Part shown: piece by piece, positions 1-7,703 of the stretch | How the letters are laid out: each line of letters starts with the position of its first letter | How positions within the stretch are numbered: position 1 is the first letter of the stretch | Source: Alphaproteobacteria bacterium | GTDB taxonomy: Bacteria > Pseudomonadota > Alphaproteobacteria > Rhizobiales > Xanthobacteraceae | NCBI GenBank assembly: GCA_005883115.1 | Contig: VAZQ01000326.1 | Location: 3,745-18,168 of the forward strand | Direction of reading: 5' to 3' | Length of the DNA stretch: 14,424 nt | The notes under the pieces: generated by a model | The model's input: only the letters and a program-made list of their open reading frames with translations | Database searches by the model: none | Told to the model about the DNA's origin: nothing | Position numbers and translations under genes: made by a program

Positions 1-1565
1 TGGTGTTGTGCGGCATCATCAGTGCCGCGCTGTTCTATGGCGACGCGATGATTACGCCGGCGCTTTCCGTGCTCTCCGCGATTGAGGGACTCAAGGTCGC
101 CACTCCGGCTTTCGAGCCTTACGTGGTGCCACTTACCGCGCTCATTCTGGTGGTGCTCTTCGCGTTTCAGTCGCGCGGCACGGCCAGAGTGGCCACATTC
201 TTCGGCCCGGTCATGCTGGTCTGGTTTGCTGCTATCGCCGTCGCCGGAGTTTGGCATGTCGTGCAAAATCCCGCGGTGTTCTGGGCATTCAATCCGGCGT
301 ACGGCATTGAATTCCTCGCAACCCACGGCATCATCGGCCTCGTTACGCTGGGCGCCGTGTTCCTGGTCGTCACCGGGGCAGAGGCGCTTTACGCCGATCT
401 CGGACATTTCGGGCGTGCCCCGATCCGGACCGCCTGGCTCACGATCGTGCTGCCGGCGCTCACCCTCAACTATCTCGGTCAGGGTGCGCTTGTGTTGGCT
501 GACCCTAAGACCATCGAGAATCCGTTCTTTCTGCTTTATCCGGACTGGGCTCTATTGCCGATGGTGGTGTTGGCAACCGCGGCAACAGTGATCGCGAGCC
601 AAGCGGTCATCACCGGCGCCTATTCGTTGACCCGCCAGGCAATCCAGCTCGGACTGCTGCCGCGGCTTGAGATTCGCCACACGTCGGAGGCGCTGTCCGG
701 CCAGATCTACATGCCGCGCGTCAACTTGCTGCTGCTGATCGGGGTTTTGCTGCTCGTCGCCTTGTTCCGTTCCTCGAGCGCGCTCGCCTCGGCCTATGGC
801 ATCGCGGTGACCGGCACCATGGTGGTCACCGTCACGATGGCGTTTGTCGTGATCTGGAAAGTGTGGCGGTGGCCGCCGCTAGCGGCGGCTGCACTGATTG
901 TGCCGTTCCTGTTCGTCGATCTCACGTTTCTCGGTGCCAATCTGCTCAAGGTGGTCGAGGGCGGTTGGGTGCCGCTGGCGTTCGGCGGCTTGGTGATGGT
1001 GGTCATGTATACGTGGCGACGCGGCAGCCGGTTGTTATTCGATAAAACCCGCCGCCAAGAAATTTCACTCGATGAGCTTGTGCGGATGCTGGAAAAAAGG
1101 CCGCCCACTCGGGTGCCGGGCACGGCCGTGTTTCTCACCAGCACGCCCAATGCCGCACCGACCGCGCTCATGCATAGCTTGAAGCACTACAAAGTGCTGC
1201 ACGAGCAAAACGTCATCCTGACGATCGAGACGGTAGATATGCCCCGAGTGGACCCCGCCGAGCGCGTGCGCATCATGAAGATCGGCGAGACCTTCGCCCG
1301 CGTGGCCCTGCGTTTCGGCTTCATGGAAACGCCGAACGTGCCGAGAGCGCTGGCAATCGCGCGCAAACTCGGCTGGACCTTCGATATCATGTCGACATCG
1401 TTCTTTTTGTCGCGGCGTTCGCTCAAGCCAGCTGCCCATTCCGGGATGCCCCGCTGGCAGGATCGCCTGTTCATCATGCTCACCCGCATCGCCAACGACG
1501 CCACCGATTACTTTCAGATTCCTACCGGGCGGGTGGTGGAGGTGGGAACCCAGGTGACGATCTAA
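1..1565 (+). CDS. kup: Kup-family potassium uptake transporter (5' end outside window)
   Basis: Low-affinity K+ uptake protein of the inner membrane, probably K+/H+ symport, by family. The reading frame is open from the first bases (first full codon at 3) and ends in TAA, giving about 521 visible residues. Family members are usually about 620-650 residues, so roughly the first 100, including the first helices, lie outside. The frame opens inside the conserved family segment (ALFYGDAMITPALSVLSAIE). About ten further hydrophobic helices follow, then a cytoplasmic C-terminal domain from about visible residue 345. That domain ends with the typical motifs TSFFLSRRSL, W-x-D-R-L-F and the terminal RVVEVGTQVTI. 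No frameshift or internal stop is seen. The GTG at position 3 should not be taken as the start, because conserved sequence is already under way. A gap of about 110 bases separates it from the rhodanese gene. Confidence 0.96.
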   Translation, partial: VLCGIISAALFYGDAMITPALSVLSAIEGLKVATPAFEPYVVPLTALILVVLFAFQSRGTARVATFFGPVMLVWFAAIAVAGVWHVVQNPAVFWAFNPAYGIEFLATHGIIGLVTLGAVFLVVTGAEALYADLGHFGRAPIRTAWLTIVLPALTLNYLGQGALVLADPKTIENPFFLLYPDWALLPMVVLATAATVIASQAVITGAYSLTRQAIQLGLLPRLEIRHTSEALSGQIYMPRVNLLLLIGVLLLVALFRSSSALASAYGIAVTGTMVVTVTMAFVVIWKVWRWPPLAAAALIVPFLFVDLTFLGANLLKVVEGGWVPLAFGGLVMVVMYTWRRGSRLLFDKTRRQEISLDELVRMLEKRPPTRVPGTAVFLTSTPNAAPTALMHSLKHYKVLHEQNVILTIETVDMPRVDPAERVRIMKIGETFARVALRFGFMETPNVPRALAIARKLGWTFDIMSTSFFLSRRSLKPAAHSGMPRWQDRLFIMLTRIANDATDYFQIPTGRVVEVGTQVTI

Positions 1566-1674
1566 GGGCGATAACGGTCGGCAAAATCTCGGGCGTAAAT
1601 CCCTTGATTCTGAGCTGTTGACACGCGACTTGTTGCTTGCCGACCCGTGCCGAAAGTTTAAGGAGAGCAATTCC

Positions 1675-2010
1675 ATGTCCGCCCAGCTTGGTCGAGATAA
1701 CGTGCAAGATCTGCCGCCGGAAGAAGTGGCGCGGGGCCTTGCCGAGGGCAAGATTCTGCTGGTCGACGTGCGCGAGCCAAACGAAACCGAAGTCGAGCGT
1801 TATCCTGAAGCGTTTTATCTGCCAATGTCAGAGTTTGATCCGGCCTCAATTCCCGATCCGGCGGGGCGACGGGTCGTGTTTGCCTGCCGCTCAGGTAGTC
1901 GTTCTGTCACCGCGTCGCTGATAGCACAGGCTGCGGGGCTCCCCTACGATGCGCACCTTGCGGGAGGCATCAAGGCCTGGAAAGAACTCGGGTTGCCGAC
2001 CGAGAGCTGA
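1675..2010 (+). CDS. single-domain rhodanese-like sulfurtransferase
   Basis: Small soluble protein of 111 residues made of one rhodanese domain. It probably handles sulfane sulfur from thiosulfate, polysulfide or persulfide donors, but the substrate cannot be read from sequence. The catalytic Cys is residue 71 in the loop CRSGSRS, the usual active-site cradle of GlpE/PspE-type domains. Other family marks are LLVDVREPNE (28-37), where E34 and N36 match common rhodanese positions, and the closing LAGGIKAW (95-102). The ATG at 1675 is chosen because AAGGAG lies at 1660-1665, nine bases upstream. The frame stays open to 1618 but that stretch has no good ribosome site. No signal peptide, so cytoplasmic. 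It follows kup on the same strand, but the neighbours give no clue to a pathway. A likely terminator follows directly. Confidence 0.92.
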   Translation: MSAQLGRDNVQDLPPEEVARGLAEGKILLVDVREPNETEVERYPEAFYLPMSEFDPASIPDPAGRRVVFACRSGSRSVTASLIAQAAGLPYDAHLAGGIKAWKELGLPTES

Positions 2011-2011
2011 A

Positions 2012-2038
2012 CGCGCTCCGCTGTGAGCGCGCCGTTTT
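2012..2038 (+). terminator. probable Rho-independent terminator after the rhodanese gene
   Basis: A perfect 7-base stem, CGCGCTC (2012-2018) with GAGCGCG (2025-2031), has a 6-base loop and is followed by CCGTTTT. It begins two bases after the rhodanese TGA. The T-run is short (4) and starts three bases past the stem, so efficiency is uncertain. It would separate the rhodanese transcript from the potF-like gene. Confidence 0.5.
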
Positions 2039-2084
2039 GCCCCGCCAGGACTCTCGCCACTCTGCTCTTGAAAGGACTGTCGCC

Positions 2085-3185
2085 ATGCGCCAAGCGATCC
2101 GGCTCGCCGCGCTCGCAGCCGTCTGCGTGGCAATCACGCCCGCTCATGGGCAACCGAAGGAGCGCATCCTCAACGTCTACAATTGGTCCGACTATATCGC
2201 GCCGACGGTCGTCGAGGATTTCACCAAACAGACTGGGATCAAGGTTCGCTACGACACCTTCGATTCCAACGACACGCTCGAGACAAAACTTCTGGCCGGC
2301 AAATCCGGTTACGATGTCGTCGTGCCGACGGCCTATTTTCTCGAACGCCAGATCAGGGCCGGAGTTTTTCAGAAGCTCGACAAGGCCCGGATGCCGAACC
2401 TCGCGAATATGTGGCCGGAGCTCTCGCAACGGTTAGCAGCGTACGATCCCGGCAACCAATACGCCGTCAATTACATGTGGGGCACGACAGGCATCGGTTA
2501 CAACTTGCGAAAGACGCGTGAGGTCCTCGGAGCCAACGGCACAATCGACAGCTGGGACATCGTGTTCAAGCCGGAGAGTCTTGCCAAGTTCAAGGATTGC
2601 GGCGTGCATCTGCTCGACTCCTCGGACGACATTCTCGCGGCGGCCCTGCACTATCTGGGACTCGATCCGAACAGTGCCAACGAAACGGACCTGCAGACCG
2701 CGGCGGCTCTCGTGATGAAGATCAGGCCTTACGTCCGCAAATTTCACTCCTCGGAGTACCTCAATGCCCTCGCCTCCGGCGAGATTTGCCTGGCCGTCGG
2801 GTTTTCCGGCGATATCAAGCAAGCGCAAAAACGCGCGGCAGAAGCCAAGAATGGCGTCGACATCGCCTATGCCATCCCGAAAGAGGGGGCGCAGTTGTGG
2901 TTCGACAATCTCGCAATCCCGCGTGATGCCAGGAACGTTGCCGAGGCCGAAGACTTCATCAATTATCTGCAGCGGCCCGAGGTGGCGGCGAAGAATACGA
3001 ACTTCATTTCCTACGCAAACGGCAACGTGGCGAGTCAAAAGTTCATCGACAAAGCGATCCTCGACGACAAAGGCATCTACCCGGACGAGGCGACGATGCG
3101 CAGGCTTTACACCATCAGCGCTCACGATCCGAAGACGCAGCGGCTGATCAACCGACTGTGGACCAGGATCAAGACCGGGAAATAG
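2085..3185 (+). CDS. potF: PotF-like periplasmic putrescine/spermidine-binding protein
   Basis: Periplasmic solute-binding protein of an ABC importer for polyamines, 366 residues, a normal length for PotF/SpuD. Residues 1-22 form a Sec signal peptide with a hydrophobic core and a likely cut after AHG. The mature start has the family motif NVYNWSDYIAP; in PotF the Trp-Ser-Asp of this motif contacts the ligand. Further family stretches are YDVVVPTAYFLERQ, YMWGTTGIGYN, CGVHLLDSSDD, FHSSEYLNALASGEICLAVG, WFDNLAIPRDA (its Asp matches a PotF ligand Asp) and the ending RLWTRIKTGK. The ATG at 2085 is preceded by GAAAGGA (2070-2076) and begins the signal peptide; the in-frame ATG at 2037 would put 16 polar residues in front. 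Stop is TAG. No permease or ATPase gene follows: the next gene is convergent, so the partners must be elsewhere. Ligand preference is not resolved. Confidence 0.94.
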   Translation: MRQAIRLAALAAVCVAITPAHGQPKERILNVYNWSDYIAPTVVEDFTKQTGIKVRYDTFDSNDTLETKLLAGKSGYDVVVPTAYFLERQIRAGVFQKLDKARMPNLANMWPELSQRLAAYDPGNQYAVNYMWGTTGIGYNLRKTREVLGANGTIDSWDIVFKPESLAKFKDCGVHLLDSSDDILAAALHYLGLDPNSANETDLQTAAALVMKIRPYVRKFHSSEYLNALASGEICLAVGFSGDIKQAQKRAAEAKNGVDIAYAIPKEGAQLWFDNLAIPRDARNVAEAEDFINYLQRPEVAAKNTNFISYANGNVASQKFIDKAILDDKGIYPDEATMRRLYTISAHDPKTQRLINRLWTRIKTGK

Positions 3186-3252
3186 TCCACCAGCTCGACG
3201 CTAAGCCATTTGCTGTCATGGGCCTGGGTAATCGTCGCGAGGCGCCGCGCTC

Positions 3253-4185
3253 TCAGCGCCAGCGCCGGTGCACCCACAACCATTGCTCAGGGTGTTCACG
3301 CACCCATCCTTCGACTACGGAGGTGATCGCCTGCATCGTGCCCTCGATGTCGATCTTGCCGGCAGAGTCCCGCGCTGGTTCGATGGCTTCGGTGAGATCG
3401 ATGCGAAAGCGATGGCGGTCGGGCAAGCGGATGATCCGGGTGCCATGAATCGGACACTCCACATGGCGCGCCAGGCGGGCAATGAACGGATTGGCTTTGC
3501 AGCGGCGGCCGAAGAAGGTCACGTCTACGCCGTTGACGTAATGTTGGTCGACGAGCATAGCGACATGGCCACCGGCCTCGAGCTCGCGCACGAGCCTCAC
3601 CGGCGCGTCGAGCCCAGTTGGGACGAGGTTACCCATGCTACCTTTGCGGAGCTGGATGATGGCGTCGCTCACCGCGCCGATGTTGGGTCGGCGGTAAAGC
3701 ACCGTCGCATCGAGCCGAAACTTGGCCGCAACTAGTGCCGGCAATTCCCAGTTGGCGAGATGCGCGGCAAAGACCAAAGCCGGCTTGCCGTCGCACCGCA
3801 GCCGTCGGAACCTGGCATCGACTTCTTCGGTGTAAAGGATGTCGCCCTCGCCCCGCGGGTCGGGATCGAACATTCGAAGCCGGTCGATATGGGGGAATTC
3901 GGCCGCAACGCGTCCGAGATTGTCCCAAACGCCGCGTAGGATGCCTTCGATCTCGTTGGCCGATTTTTCCGGAAAGGCAGCGGCCAGGTTGGCTCGGCCG
4001 ATCCGGTGCTCCTTGAGCTTCGGGCCGAGCCGGCGCATCAACAGACCGCCAAGATCGGCCATCTGCTTGCGGTTGGTTGTGCGGATCGCCCGCAGCATGA
4101 CGGCTGCCAACGATCCGAGCGTAGCGTCGACTCCCGCCTTAACCTGACTTTGCACCCGATGGGCGAGCGTTCTCGAGAGGGGCAT
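3253..4185 (-). CDS. lpxXL: LpxXL: VLCFA-specific lipid A acyltransferase (LpxL/HtrB family)
   Basis: Inner-membrane-associated acyltransferase of 310 residues. In rhizobia the enzyme in this operon position transfers the very-long-chain hydroxy fatty acid from AcpXL to a 3-hydroxyacyl group of lipid A. The LpxL/HtrB/MsbB motifs are present: the catalytic H-x4-E as H142-L-A-N-W-E147, then LYRRPN (163-168), LVDQHYVNGVDVTFFGR (211-227), and the terminal PEQWLWVHRRW. The start is set at ATG 4185, which gives 19 bases after the stop of the upstream gene. The frame is open to 4284, but that would overlap the dehydrogenase and add 33 non-conserved residues. It is last in the operon acpXL-fabZ-fabF2-fabF1-adh-lpxXL and convergent with potF. 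The acyl specificity is inferred from that context; the fold and reaction type are secure. Confidence 0.92.
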   Translation of the reverse strand: MPLSRTLAHRVQSQVKAGVDATLGSLAAVMLRAIRTTNRKQMADLGGLLMRRLGPKLKEHRIGRANLAAAFPEKSANEIEGILRGVWDNLGRVAAEFPHIDRLRMFDPDPRGEGDILYTEEVDARFRRLRCDGKPALVFAAHLANWELPALVAAKFRLDATVLYRRPNIGAVSDAIIQLRKGSMGNLVPTGLDAPVRLVRELEAGGHVAMLVDQHYVNGVDVTFFGRRCKANPFIARLARHVECPIHGTRIIRLPDRHRFRIDLTEAIEPARDSAGKIDIEGTMQAITSVVEGWVREHPEQWLWVHRRWR

Positions 4186-4204
4186 GCGCGCTTGCGGCGG
4201 CTCG

Positions 4205-5227
4205 TCAAAACGCGACGAGAATCTTTCCGAACACCTGACGGCTTTCCATCCGCGCCAGTGCGCGCTCGAAGTCGGCGAGCGCAACCTCCATATCGATTAC
4301 CGGCAACAGACCTTTTGCCATCTTGGCGAGACTCTCGCGGATGTTGCGCATGGAGGCGCCGAACGAACCAATGATGCGATATTGCTGCTGGAAAAGTTGC
4401 ATCAGGTTGAGCGTCGTCGACGGTCCGGAGGTCGAGCCGCAAGTGACCAGGCGTCCGCCACGCTTCAGGCAAAGGAGCGAGCCATTGAAGGTATCCGCGC
4501 CTACGTGCTCGAAGACCACGTCGACGCCTCGCTTGGCTGTGATCTTGCGCACAACGCCCTCGAAGCGATCTTTGCGGTAGTTGATGACATGATCGGCGCC
4601 CAGCGCCTGGGCCTTCTCCGTCTTGGCATCGTCGCCAACTGTGGTGATGACGGTGCAGCCGATCGCCTTTGCCATCTTGATGGCGACCGATCCGATGCCG
4701 GAACCACCGGCATGCACGAGCACGCTCTCGCCTGGCTCAAGTCTGGCATTATCGAACAGCATGTGCTGCACGGTTGCAAAGGCGATCGGCGCGCAGGCGG
4801 CGTCGCGCAGGGCGACGCCCTTTGGAACCGGGATCACCAAACGCGCCGGCATATTGACGAGATCGCGGGCGAAGCCGTCGACGTGGAAGCCCATGATGCC
4901 GCCGACGTTCTCGCAGAGATTGTCGCGACCCTCGCGGCAGGCTTTACAGGCACCGCAGGTCAAGGCGCCGTACATGACGACGCCGTCGCCGGGGTGCAAG
5001 TCGGGGGCGTCGGGGCCGACGGCCGCAATCTCGCCGGCGGCCTCGACGCCGACCACGATCGGCATCTTGCGCTTCGCAAAAGCCATGCCGCGGTAGCTCC
5101 AGAGGTCGAGGTGGTTGAGGGCGACTGCCCTGATCCTGATCTGCACCTCGCCCGCCGATGGTGCTGCGGGCGCGGTGACATCGGCAAGCTCAACCTTGCG
5201 ATCGGCGACCAGCGTGAGCGCCCGCAT
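4205..5227 (-). CDS. zinc-type medium-chain dehydrogenase/reductase of the VLCFA cluster (possible enoyl reductase)
   Basis: Cytoplasmic NAD(P)H-dependent oxidoreductase of 340 residues, MDR superfamily, annotated as an alcohol dehydrogenase in the equivalent rhizobial cluster. The four structural-zinc cysteines are present (C91, C94, C97, C105 in CGACKACREGRDNLC). The nucleotide fold shows HAGGSGIGSVAIKMAK (172-187). The catalytic-zinc ligands appear lost: the usual GHE motif reads GVE (60-62), and the usual Cys region reads ALNHLDLW (36-43). That pattern is nearer quinone or 2-enoyl reductases of the superfamily than true alcohol dehydrogenases. Between a ketosynthase gene and an acyltransferase gene it may reduce the trans-2-enoyl-AcpXL intermediate; this is inference. 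Its ATG lies three bases after the fabF1 stop, so translation is probably coupled. The ribosome site is weak. Confidence 0.88.
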   Translation of the reverse strand: MRALTLVADRKVELADVTAPAAPSAGEVQIRIRAVALNHLDLWSYRGMAFAKRKMPIVVGVEAAGEIAAVGPDAPDLHPGDGVVMYGALTCGACKACREGRDNLCENVGGIMGFHVDGFARDLVNMPARLVIPVPKGVALRDAACAPIAFATVQHMLFDNARLEPGESVLVHAGGSGIGSVAIKMAKAIGCTVITTVGDDAKTEKAQALGADHVINYRKDRFEGVVRKITAKRGVDVVFEHVGADTFNGSLLCLKRGGRLVTCGSTSGPSTTLNLMQLFQQQYRIIGSFGASMRNIRESLAKMAKGLLPVIDMEVALADFERALARMESRQVFGKILVAF

Positions 5228-5230
5228 GCG

Positions 5231-6505
5231 TCACGCGGGCTCGCGGCTCATGACCAGCGAGACGTTTTGGCCGCCGAATCCGAACGAGTTCGATAGTGCG
5301 TGCCGGACCCTGGCATCCCGCGCCGTGTTCGGCACGACGTCGAGCGGGATGGCCGGATCGGGAAGGTTGTAGTTGATCGTCGGCGGCAAGCGTTGATGCT
5401 CCAGGGTCAGGAGCGCGAACACGGTCTCCACCGCCCCAGCCGCGGATAACGTGTGCCCGATCATTGATTTGTTCGAGGAAATCGGAATTGCTCGCGACCG
5501 CTCACCGAACACTGATGCGATGCCGAGATATTCCATCTTGTCATTTTCGGGCGTCCCGGTGCCATGCGGGTTGATGTAGTCGATGTCGTCAGGCGCAAGA
5601 CCGGCATCCGCGACCGCGTTGCGGATGCAGCCGATGATGGCTTTGCCGTCGGGGCTCGAGCGGGTGCGGTGGAACGAGTCTGCCATCTCGCCGCAGCCCG
5701 CCAATACGCCGAGGATTTTTGCCCCACGTGCGGTGGCGGATGGGTAGCTCTCCAGCACTAATGCCGCGGCTCCCTCCGCCATGACAAAACCGTCGCGGTT
5801 CTTGGAGAACGGCTTTGCCGCTCCTTGCGGTGGATCGTTGGCGGTCGATAGCGCCGAGAGGAGCGAGAAGCGGATCAGCGATTCTGCATTCACAGAGCCA
5901 TCGGTGCCGATGCAGAGCGCGGCGTCGGTCTCTCCGCGACGGATCGCCTCGACCGCGAGCTGAATTGCGCTCGCTCCAGAGGCACAAGCGGTCGAAACGG
6001 AAATCGGTGAGCCCTTGGTCCCGAAGCGCTCCGCGAGATGCTCGGCCACCGAAGCGAAAAGGCATCGTTCGTGAATGGCACGAAAGCGGCCCGACGCGCT
6101 CGCTCGCAGAAGATCGTCGTATCCGAGCGCGTCATTGGCGCCGGAGCCGACCGCCAGCGCGTCGCGGTGCGTCCACTCGATCTCGACCGGGGCGACCGCA
6201 AGAAACAGCGGGCCTGGAAAGTCGCTTTTGTATCCGATGCTAGCCTGATCAATCGCCTCCTCCGCGACCACGGCCGCCATGCGCTCGCCGAGCTCGGTTG
6301 AGCAGAATGGCTCGACCGGGATGAAGTCCACCGTGCCCGCAATCGTGGTCTTGAGGCCTTCGTTGGCAAAGCGGGTGATGCGGTGGATGCCCGACTCGCC
6401 GGCCGTGAGCTTGGCCCAATTGTCGGCTTTGCCCGCACCCAGCGAGGTAATCACGCCCATGCCGGTGACCACCACGACCGGTTGCCCGCTGTTGCCAGAT
6501 GCCAT
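5231..6505 (-). CDS. fabF: FabF1XL: catalytically intact beta-ketoacyl-ACP synthase II
   Basis: Condensing enzyme of 424 residues that extends acyl-AcpXL by two carbons using malonyl-ACP; cytoplasmic. The thiolase-fold ketosynthase is complete: N-terminal VVVTGMGVITSLG (10-22), nucleophile C174 in VSTACASGAS, H314 in NPHGTGTPENDK, K346 and H351 in SNKSMIGHTLSAAG, and the Gly-rich end SNSFGFGGQN (405-414). It is therefore the active partner next to FabF2, which lacks most of these residues. The ATG at 6505 has a strong ribosome site (GAGGAGG on the minus strand, 6511-6517) that overlaps the fabF2 stop. The short distance to both neighbours supports one operon. In rhizobia the equivalent gene is needed for normal C28-type acyl chains on lipid A. 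Chain-length specificity is not readable from the sequence. Confidence 0.95.
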   Translation of the reverse strand: MASGNSGQPVVVVTGMGVITSLGAGKADNWAKLTAGESGIHRITRFANEGLKTTIAGTVDFIPVEPFCSTELGERMAAVVAEEAIDQASIGYKSDFPGPLFLAVAPVEIEWTHRDALAVGSGANDALGYDDLLRASASGRFRAIHERCLFASVAEHLAERFGTKGSPISVSTACASGASAIQLAVEAIRRGETDAALCIGTDGSVNAESLIRFSLLSALSTANDPPQGAAKPFSKNRDGFVMAEGAAALVLESYPSATARGAKILGVLAGCGEMADSFHRTRSSPDGKAIIGCIRNAVADAGLAPDDIDYINPHGTGTPENDKMEYLGIASVFGERSRAIPISSNKSMIGHTLSAAGAVETVFALLTLEHQRLPPTINYNLPDPAIPLDVVPNTARDARVRHALSNSFGFGGQNVSLVMSREPA

Positions 6506-6510
6506 TCAAG

Positions 6511-6518
6511 CCTCCTCA
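6511..6518 (-). promoter_or_regulatory. ribosome binding site of fabF1 overlapping the fabF2 stop codon
   Basis: On the minus strand the fabF2 TGA (6518-6516) runs straight into GGAGG (6515-6511), five bases before the fabF1 ATG at 6505. This is the best ribosome site in the operon. A ribosome finishing fabF2 sits on it, which would tie production of the two ketosynthase-like subunits together. Confidence 0.7.
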
Positions 6519-7703
6519 GCTGACCGCTTCGATAAGCGCCATGCCCTCTCCGCGCCAGTGACCGACGGACGTGACTGCGACCCGGTGGAGCGGGCCTTCA
6601 TACTCCCGTTCGAGTCCCGAGGAATCCGGCGGCGGGAACAACTTTTCGCGACCGAGCACAAGCGTGGCAAGCGCAATGTTCATGGCAAATTGCGGCTCAA
6701 ACCCGTGTCCGAGCAAGCTGCCCGTTGCCCGCACCGGTACGCCGGGTAGGGTCTCGAGCCATGCGCGCTCCTCGTTCGTCGCCGGCTGTGCGCCGGTTGC
6801 GCCGGAGATCACCGCAATATGTGCGGGTGGCCCCTGCGGAGCGAGGCTTTGCCACATGCGCCCCAGTGCAGCCGTGATTGCGCCGGCCGGGCGCGGAGAT
6901 CGCTCCGACAGCACCCGCAACAGCCGCCCGAGCGGCTTCGCGTTGCGCGCCTGCGCATGCCCGCGCGACTCCAGAACGAGGAATGCCCCGAGCGAGCCGA
7001 GCACCATGCCCTGTTGACGCTCCCAGACCGGCTGGAAGCGTCCGCGCAACATGTGTCCGCCCGCGTCATAGAGCAGCAGCAAGTCCTCCCGCTCGCCGTT
7101 ATGCGATCCGCCGACCAGCGCCAACTCGCTCTGTCCGGCGGTTATGCGAGCGAGCGCGATGCGTACCGCGTCGACGCCTGCCGCCTCCTCGCCCATGAAG
7201 GTGCGTGAGGAGCCGGTGACGCCGTGGACAATGGAGACGTTGCCGGCGAGCAGATTGGAGAGTTGCGCCAGGAACAGCGTCGGCCGCAAGTCGCTCATGA
7301 GCCGCTCGTTGAGAAAGGCGTCCGGGTTGGCGGATTTGCGCTTGTTGCTCAGGATTGCAACGTCGACCGCGACATCGCGCTCGCCGCCGCCGGCGGCCAC
7401 AATCATGTCCATGCGCGCAAGCAACTCGCTATTGCCTTTGACGCCGGCGTCTGCCAGCGCCAGCCCAGCGGCATAGGTGCCGATCCGCTGCCACGGCTCC
7501 ATTTGGCGCTGATCGCCCTTTTTCGGGATTTGCTTGTCGAGGTCGAGCGGAGCGAGCGGATGGACGAGATATGGCGCGAAGCGTTCGGCGTCGATCTTGA
7601 CTCGTCGTTCCGTCAGGCCCTCCCAATGCGCCTGCGCCCCTTCGCCGAGGCAAGACACGATGCCGATGCCGGTGATCCAAACCTCGCGTGGCACCTCAGC
7701 CAT
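6516..7703 (-). CDS. fabF: FabF2XL: ketosynthase-like protein lacking the catalytic triad (chain-length-factor-like)
   Basis: A 395-residue member of the ketosynthase fold, beginning WITGIGIVSCLG (9-20). Aligned by eye with FabF1, the region around the nucleophile reads MGEEAAGVDAVRIAL: E173 stands where FabF1 has C174. The first His (PHGTGT in FabF1) is replaced by SGATGA (300-305). The Lys is Gly (G328). Only the last His is kept (H333 in GSLLGHG). The closing Gly-rich GFGGQN is replaced by GHWRGEG. From memory, E-E-A-A-G-V-D-A resembles E-Q-A-G-G-L-D-A at the Gln site of type II polyketide chain-length factors. It is therefore probably a non-condensing partner of FabF1 that shapes chain length; this is inference. 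The start is ATG 7703, overlapping the fabZ stop by eight bases; the frame is open to 7856 but that part shadows fabZ. Confidence 0.88.
   Translation of the reverse strand: MAEVPREVWITGIGIVSCLGEGAQAHWEGLTERRVKIDAERFAPYLVHPLAPLDLDKQIPKKGDQRQMEPWQRIGTYAAGLALADAGVKGNSELLARMDMIVAAGGGERDVAVDVAILSNKRKSANPDAFLNERLMSDLRPTLFLAQLSNLLAGNVSIVHGVTGSSRTFMGEEAAGVDAVRIALARITAGQSELALVGGSHNGEREDLLLLYDAGGHMLRGRFQPVWERQQGMVLGSLGAFLVLESRGHAQARNAKPLGRLLRVLSERSPRPAGAITAALGRMWQSLAPQGPPAHIAVISGATGAQPATNEERAWLETLPGVPVRATGSLLGHGFEPQFAMNIALATLVLGREKLFPPPDSSGLEREYEGPLHRVAVTSVGHWRGEGMALIEAVS

Noticed and set aside
1618..1646. An exact TTGACA at 1618-1623 upstream of the rhodanese gene, as a possible -35 element.
   Set aside because: No -10-like hexamer is found 16-18 bases downstream; the sequence there is GC-rich (near CGACCC).
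1065..1751. A 228-codon minus-strand frame across the end of kup and the start of the rhodanese gene.
   Set aside because: It overlaps two genes with secure family motifs and shows no recognisable domain; typical of high-GC antisense frames.
3186..3260. A bidirectional terminator between potF and lpxXL (GGCGC/GCGCC near 3241-3260).
   Set aside because: The stem is only five bases, the loop is ten, part of it lies in lpxXL coding sequence, and no T-run follows on either side.
4184..5296. A long plus-strand frame of 370 codons opposite the dehydrogenase gene.
   Set aside because: It is the antisense shadow of a gene with clear MDR motifs; its translation is rich in Asp/Ala/Gly with no domain pattern.
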